Assembly: GCA_900298985.1 (NCBI GenBank)
Contig: OMHY01000012.1
Span: 1-32,327, forward strand
Direction: 5' to 3'
Origin: Streptomycetaceae bacterium
GTDB lineage: Bacteria; Actinomycetota; Actinomycetes; Nanopelagicales; Nanopelagicaceae
DNA length: 32,327 nt
Shown here: piece by piece, positions 28,184-32,327 of the stretch
Position numbering within the stretch: the first letter of the stretch is position 1
How the letters are laid out: every line of letters begins with the position of its first letter
The notes under the pieces: generated by a model
Told to the model about the DNA's origin: nothing
Seen by the model: only the letters and a program-made list of their open reading frames with translations
Database searches by the model: none
Made by a program: the position numbers and the translations under genes

Positions 28184-28981
28184 TTAATCCTCCACCTCTT
28201 CATTAGATTGCAATTCAAATTTATCACTCGATAAAATTTCGCCTCTTGCTTCCAACGTCTTGGAGATTGATTGGGTAGCGATTGAGCCATCTGGTAACAA
28301 ACCTGGTACATCTACTGCATTATGCAAAGCATAAATTCCTGGAGCAGGTAGACCGGCGGCCTTTGATTTATCCCCTTGTCTAAATCTCAAAGCGGATAAT
28401 TCTTTTTGAGTAATTTGATGATTCTTTTGACTATGTGCCAAAACCATTGCACCTAAGGCAGCGGTAATCAAAAGTGCCGAAACCACCTCAAAAGCCCAAA
28501 CATAATCAGTGAACAATAAGGTTGCGATGCCTTGAACATTTCCCGCCACATTAGCAGTATCTAATCCAACAGCAGGTTTTGCTACTGTAGCTCTGGCAAT
28601 TAAGGACGTGAACAATCCACCGATACCAACTGAAATTAAAATTGCAGCAGTTTTTTGCCCTTTAATAGTTTCTTTTAAGGAATCAGAACTATCTACTCCT
28701 ACTAACATTAATATAAATAGAAATAACATCATTACCGCTCCGGTATAAACCACAATTTGCACAATTCCCAAGAACAAGGCCTGTTGAGCAATGAAAAATA
28801 TTGCTAGTGAAATCATTATCCAAGCTAGAAAGAGTGCGCTATGCACCGCTTTCTTCACAAAGACCATAGCCAATGCGGCTAAAACTACTAATGGCGCTAA
28901 CACCCAGAATAAAATTGCCTCTGGTTTGTGTGTAGTTCCTAGTTGTAAAGCCGCAACTAAAAATCCTAAATTAATTGGCAA
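28184..28981 (-). CDS. nuoJ: NADH-quinone oxidoreductase subunit J
   Basis: 265 aa; [52 protein letters not shown] start preceded by GGAG and overlapping the nuoI stop. Confidence 0.94.
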   Translation of the reverse strand: MPINLGFLVAALQLGTTHKPEAILFWVLAPLVVLAALAMVFVKKAVHSALFLAWIMISLAIFFIAQQALFLGIVQIVVYTGAVMMLFLFILMLVGVDSSDSLKETIKGQKTAAILISVGIGGLFTSLIARATVAKPAVGLDTANVAGNVQGIATLLFTDYVWAFEVVSALLITAALGAMVLAHSQKNHQITQKELSALRFRQGDKSKAAGLPAPGIYALHNAVDVPGLLPDGSIATQSISKTLEARGEILSSDKFELQSNEEVED

Positions 28982-29597
28982 GTTTATCTCCTACCTCTTG
29001 ATCCGGATGTGTAGAAGTCACTTCGCCCCGATAATAAGAATGGTGATCAGCTCCAGGATACATTGGATGAGGAGGTGGCAACATGCCGTTGCGTAATGGA
29101 GCCAATAGATCTTCTTTTTCAAATATTAGTTTTTCTCGAGTGCTATCTGCTAGTTCATATTCATTGGTCATGGTCAACGCTCGGGTAGGGCAAGCTTCAA
29201 TGCATAATCCACAAAAAATACATCGTAAATAATTAATTTGATAAACCTTGCCATATCTTTCACCCGGGGAATATCTCTGGGCATCAGTGTTGTCTGCACC
29301 TTGCACAAAAATTGCATCTGCTGGACAAGCCCAAGCACAAAGTTCACAGCCCACACATTTTTCAAGTCCATCTGCATATCTATTTAGTTGATGTCTACCG
29401 TGGAATCTTTCAGCAGTGGGCTCTTTTACTTCTGGATATTGAACAGTATTGACTTTTTTAAACATAGTTTTAAAAGTTATCCAAAAGCCTTGTAGTTGTT
29501 TTGGCAAGGAGGCGGGACCGGTCTCAGTTAATTTCTTTTGCTCAGTCACCGCTTTTTCCAATTCCACCTTTTGGGAAATCATAGGATCATTACTCAT
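28971..29597 (-). CDS. nuoI: NADH-quinone oxidoreductase subunit I (2x4Fe-4S)
   Basis: 208 aa; [12 protein letters not shown] and [12 protein letters not shown] ferredoxin motifs. Confidence 0.96.
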   Translation of the reverse strand: MSNDPMISQKVELEKAVTEQKKLTETGPASLPKQLQGFWITFKTMFKKVNTVQYPEVKEPTAERFHGRHQLNRYADGLEKCVGCELCAWACPADAIFVQGADNTDAQRYSPGERYGKVYQINYLRCIFCGLCIEACPTRALTMTNEYELADSTREKLIFEKEDLLAPLRNGMLPPPHPMYPGADHHSYYRGEVTSTHPDQEVGDKLAN

Positions 29598-30834
29598 CTA
29601 ATTGACCTCCTACCCGATTCAAATCTTTTTCCGACTGAAATGTTAATTGAGGCAATGGAAAATCAACTGGTTCAAATTCCATTTCATCAAATGCTTTTTG
29701 TTTCTTTTGTTTTAATTTATCTCGGAAAGTTACCACTATAAAAGTTACTAAAACCAAAGTAACTAATAATGCTATGTAATAAATTTTAGAGGTATTTTCG
29801 ATTTGCAATGTTCTAATGGTAGATACAACTAAAATCCAAATCAGATTTACTGGAATCAAAATCTTCCAACCAAATTGCATAAATTGGTCATAGCGCAATC
29901 TTGGAAGTGTGCCACGCAACCAAACAAATACAAAGAAAAATGTAAATAACTTGGCAAAGAACCAAATTAGAGTGAACCAACCACCTAACCAGTTCTCGGT
30001 AAATCCAAGACCAGGAAGAGCGTGGTAGCCACCTAAAAATAAAGTAGTTGCTAGCGCTGAAACACCAATTAAATTCACATATTCAGCTAAAAAGAAAAGT
30101 GCAAACTTTAGAGAGGAATATTCAGTGTGGAAACCACCTACTAACTCACCTTCCGCTTCCGCTAAATCAAATGGTGCACGGTTTGTTTCACCTACCATTG
30201 AAATTGCATATATAGCAAAGGAAGGCAATAACTTTATAATAAACCAACCATGATTTTGTGAATCCACAATATCTCCGGTAGACATTGAACCTGACAAAAT
30301 AAATACTGCAACTAAAGATAATCCCATAGCTACTTCATAAGAAATAACTTGAGCACTTGAGCGAAGCCCACCTAACAATGGGTAGGTTGAACCGGAAGAC
30401 CAACCGGCCAAAACAATTCCATAAACCCCAACTGATGCCACTGCTAATATATAAAGCACACCAACTGGTAAATCAGTTAATTGCATAATAGTCTGATGGT
30501 GGAAAAAAGAAACTTTTCCAGTTAATGGGATTACTGCAAAAGAAAGAAAACAAGTTGTAGCACTTATCACTGGTGCAAGAGTGAATACAATTTTATCTGC
30601 CGCTTCCGGAATAATATCTTCCTTGAGCGCTAATTTAACTCCATCTGCTAGACCTTGAATTATTCCAAATGGACCAACTCGGTTTGGGCCAAGTCGCATT
30701 TGCATTCGAGCCACAATTCTACGTTCCCCCCATACTGAAAGAATCGTAAAAACTACACAAACTGCAAATACTAAAATTCCTTTAAGCAGAATAATCCACC
30801 CGGGATCTTTTCCAATTAATGAAGAAGCATTCAT
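29590..30834 (-). CDS. nuoH: NADH-quinone oxidoreductase subunit H
   Basis: 414 aa; [67 protein letters not shown]. Confidence 0.96.
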   Translation of the reverse strand: MNASSLIGKDPGWIILLKGILVFAVCVVFTILSVWGERRIVARMQMRLGPNRVGPFGIIQGLADGVKLALKEDIIPEAADKIVFTLAPVISATTCFLSFAVIPLTGKVSFFHHQTIMQLTDLPVGVLYILAVASVGVYGIVLAGWSSGSTYPLLGGLRSSAQVISYEVAMGLSLVAVFILSGSMSTGDIVDSQNHGWFIIKLLPSFAIYAISMVGETNRAPFDLAEAEGELVGGFHTEYSSLKFALFFLAEYVNLIGVSALATTLFLGGYHALPGLGFTENWLGGWFTLIWFFAKLFTFFFVFVWLRGTLPRLRYDQFMQFGWKILIPVNLIWILVVSTIRTLQIENTSKIYYIALLVTLVLVTFIVVTFRDKLKQKKQKAFDEMEFEPVDFPLPQLTFQSEKDLNRVGGQLDE

Positions 30835-32327
30835 GCTTTAACCACCTTTACTTCTCCGCTGACTAAACCAAGTGAATTAATTACTTGAGAACCAATTGAA
30901 TTTCTCATCACTGTTAGGCAATTTTCCGCAGCAGGTACCACAGCAACTGGCAAAAATATTTCGCCTCGCTCTGATGAGATTTTAATTTTCTCTCCATCAT
31001 TAATTCCAATTTTATTTGCAGTGTTTTGATTTATATAAGCAACTGCTGGGCGTGCAGTTTGAGCTAAATTGTCTTCTCCAATTTGGAGTGAGCCGCAATC
31101 TAACAATGCACGATGGGAATCAAGTAGGTAACTATTATTTTGCGAGTTAGGGAGAGAGTTTTGTGAAATGTATTCAACTTTTTCTCCATCCCAAATCCCA
31201 ATACTTTCAATTTCTTTTCCTGCAGCGGAAACAGAAGTTAATCCAATTGATTTTCCAAATGCCTCTGAGAGCAAAGTTAGTACGCGACAATCACTGCGCA
31301 AAGTTGCAGAAACAACTGCTTTGGTAAATTTTCTAGATTTGCCTTGCCAATCTTGAAATGATCCACTTTTCTCAGTTACCGCTGCGACTGGTAGTACTAC
31401 ATCTGCTAAAGCGGTAACACTGGAATGAGCTATTTCCAGAGATACTATAAAACTCTTACTGCTAGCTAATTGGCTGAGTGCATCCCCATCAATATCCATC
31501 GGATCTAGACCACCAACTAATAGGCCTTCTAATTCGCCGGTAACTAATCCAGAAAGAATCTCAGAGGTACTACGCCCAATTGTTGCAGGTAAATTATTTA
31601 CTCCCCAAACTGTTTGCATATCAATACGTGCAGAATTTTCAGATACTGGGCGACCACCTGGTAACAAATTACCCATTGCCCCTGCAAACAATGCACCACG
31701 TTCTCCCGCTCTGCGTGGCACCCAACCAATTTTGCAATTTGTTTTTTGTGCTAATTGATAAATAGCACTTAATAACCCAGGTGTTTCGGCGGCTCTTTCT
31801 CCCACCAAAATCAAAGATTTAGCGGTAAGTTCACCTAAATTGTTTAAAGCTGTTATTTGATCTCCAGCTGTAGCCGGAATGTATTCTGCATTTAATTTTT
31901 CACTGCCTCTGGAAAAATAAGATGAAATTGTAGTAATTTTTAATTTACGCTTTAAATTATTTTTACGAAGTCTTAAAAATACAATGGGTGATTCATCCTC
32001 TGGTTCAAATGCAACCAAAACTACTCGATCACTTTGGTCAATATCTCTATATCCAGTATTTGAAAATATAATTTGCTTAGCTAAGAATTCACTTTCTTCA
32101 GCACTATGGCTTCGAGCGCGAAAATCAATATCATTTGTATTTAGTACTATGCGTGCAAATTTTGAGTAAGCATATGAATCTTCTACTGTTAAACGCCCAC
32201 CAGTAAGAACTGCATTTCTTTTTCCTTTAAGACCAGCTACTGCTAACGCTATTGCTTGTGGCCAAGATGCTTCCTCTAACTCTCCCGCAGCATTTCGGAT
32301 TAATGGATTTTGAATTCTCTCTGGGGA
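30831..32327 (-). CDS. nuoG: NADH-quinone oxidoreductase subunit G, C-terminal part (truncated by window end)
   Basis: Frame stays open through the window edge. Hand translation upstream of the listed start gives [110 protein letters not shown], a NuoG molybdopterin-domain signature. Confidence 0.92.
   Translation of the reverse strand, partial: SPERIQNPLIRNAAGELEEASWPQAIALAVAGLKGKRNAVLTGGRLTVEDSYAYSKFARIVLNTNDIDFRARSHSAEESEFLAKQIIFSNTGYRDIDQSDRVVLVAFEPEDESPIVFLRLRKNNLKRKLKITTISSYFSRGSEKLNAEYIPATAGDQITALNNLGELTAKSLILVGERAAETPGLLSAIYQLAQKTNCKIGWVPRRAGERGALFAGAMGNLLPGGRPVSENSARIDMQTVWGVNNLPATIGRSTSEILSGLVTGELEGLLVGGLDPMDIDGDALSQLASSKSFIVSLEIAHSSVTALADVVLPVAAVTEKSGSFQDWQGKSRKFTKAVVSATLRSDCRVLTLLSEAFGKSIGLTSVSAAGKEIESIGIWDGEKVEYISQNSLPNSQNNSYLLDSHRALLDCGSLQIGEDNLAQTARPAVAYINQNTANKIGINDGEKIKISSERGEIFLPVAVVPAAENCLTVMRNSIGSQVINSLGLVSGEVKVVKA

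Noticed and set aside
1-32327. CRISPR arrays, transposons/IS elements, prophage, toxin-antitoxin or defence islands
   Set aside because: No regularly spaced repeats, transposase/integrase motifs, terminal inverted repeats with target duplications, or defence-type domains were seen; the window is mostly housekeeping metabolism and transport.

Overview
This 32.3 kb AT-rich, gene-dense window looks like part of a streamlined low-GC actinobacterial genome. A freshwater acI/Nanopelagicales-type lineage is my inference from gene content and composition, not a search result. Contents, left to right: a partial tRNA-Met and a tRNA-Thr (- strand); a membrane-anchored N,N-dimethylformamidase-beta-like protein; a FUSC-type and a CopD-like membrane protein; an aldo/keto reductase; a complete riboflavin operon ribD-ribE-ribBA-ribH behind an FMN (RFN) riboswitch; a DUF1345-like membrane protein; a GabT-like aminotransferase divergent from an Orn/Lys/Arg-decarboxylase-family gene; an FTR1-like/COG4280-type membrane protein; a second aldo/keto reductase; an ABC exporter; an MFS transporter; an unlisted 58-aa small membrane ORF; xylB-xylA; tRNA-Tyr; a half-size TauE/SafE protein; YajQ; RarD; a polyprenyl synthetase; and nuoN-M-L-K-J-I-H-G, with nuoG cut by the window end. 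I found no CRISPR array, transposon, phage or defence island, and no convincing undescribed multi-gene system. The points most worth a second look are: a 57-nt imperfect inverted repeat before the dimethylformamidase-like gene; an RFN element whose possible P1 extension contains the ribD Shine-Dalgarno; an FTR1-like protein lacking both REXXE arginines; a pore-loop-like membrane protein without a K+ filter; a 58-aa missed ORF ending in a 16-bp palindrome that supplies both convergent stop codons; a 19-bp palindrome over the putative xylB -10; and several leaderless-type starts.
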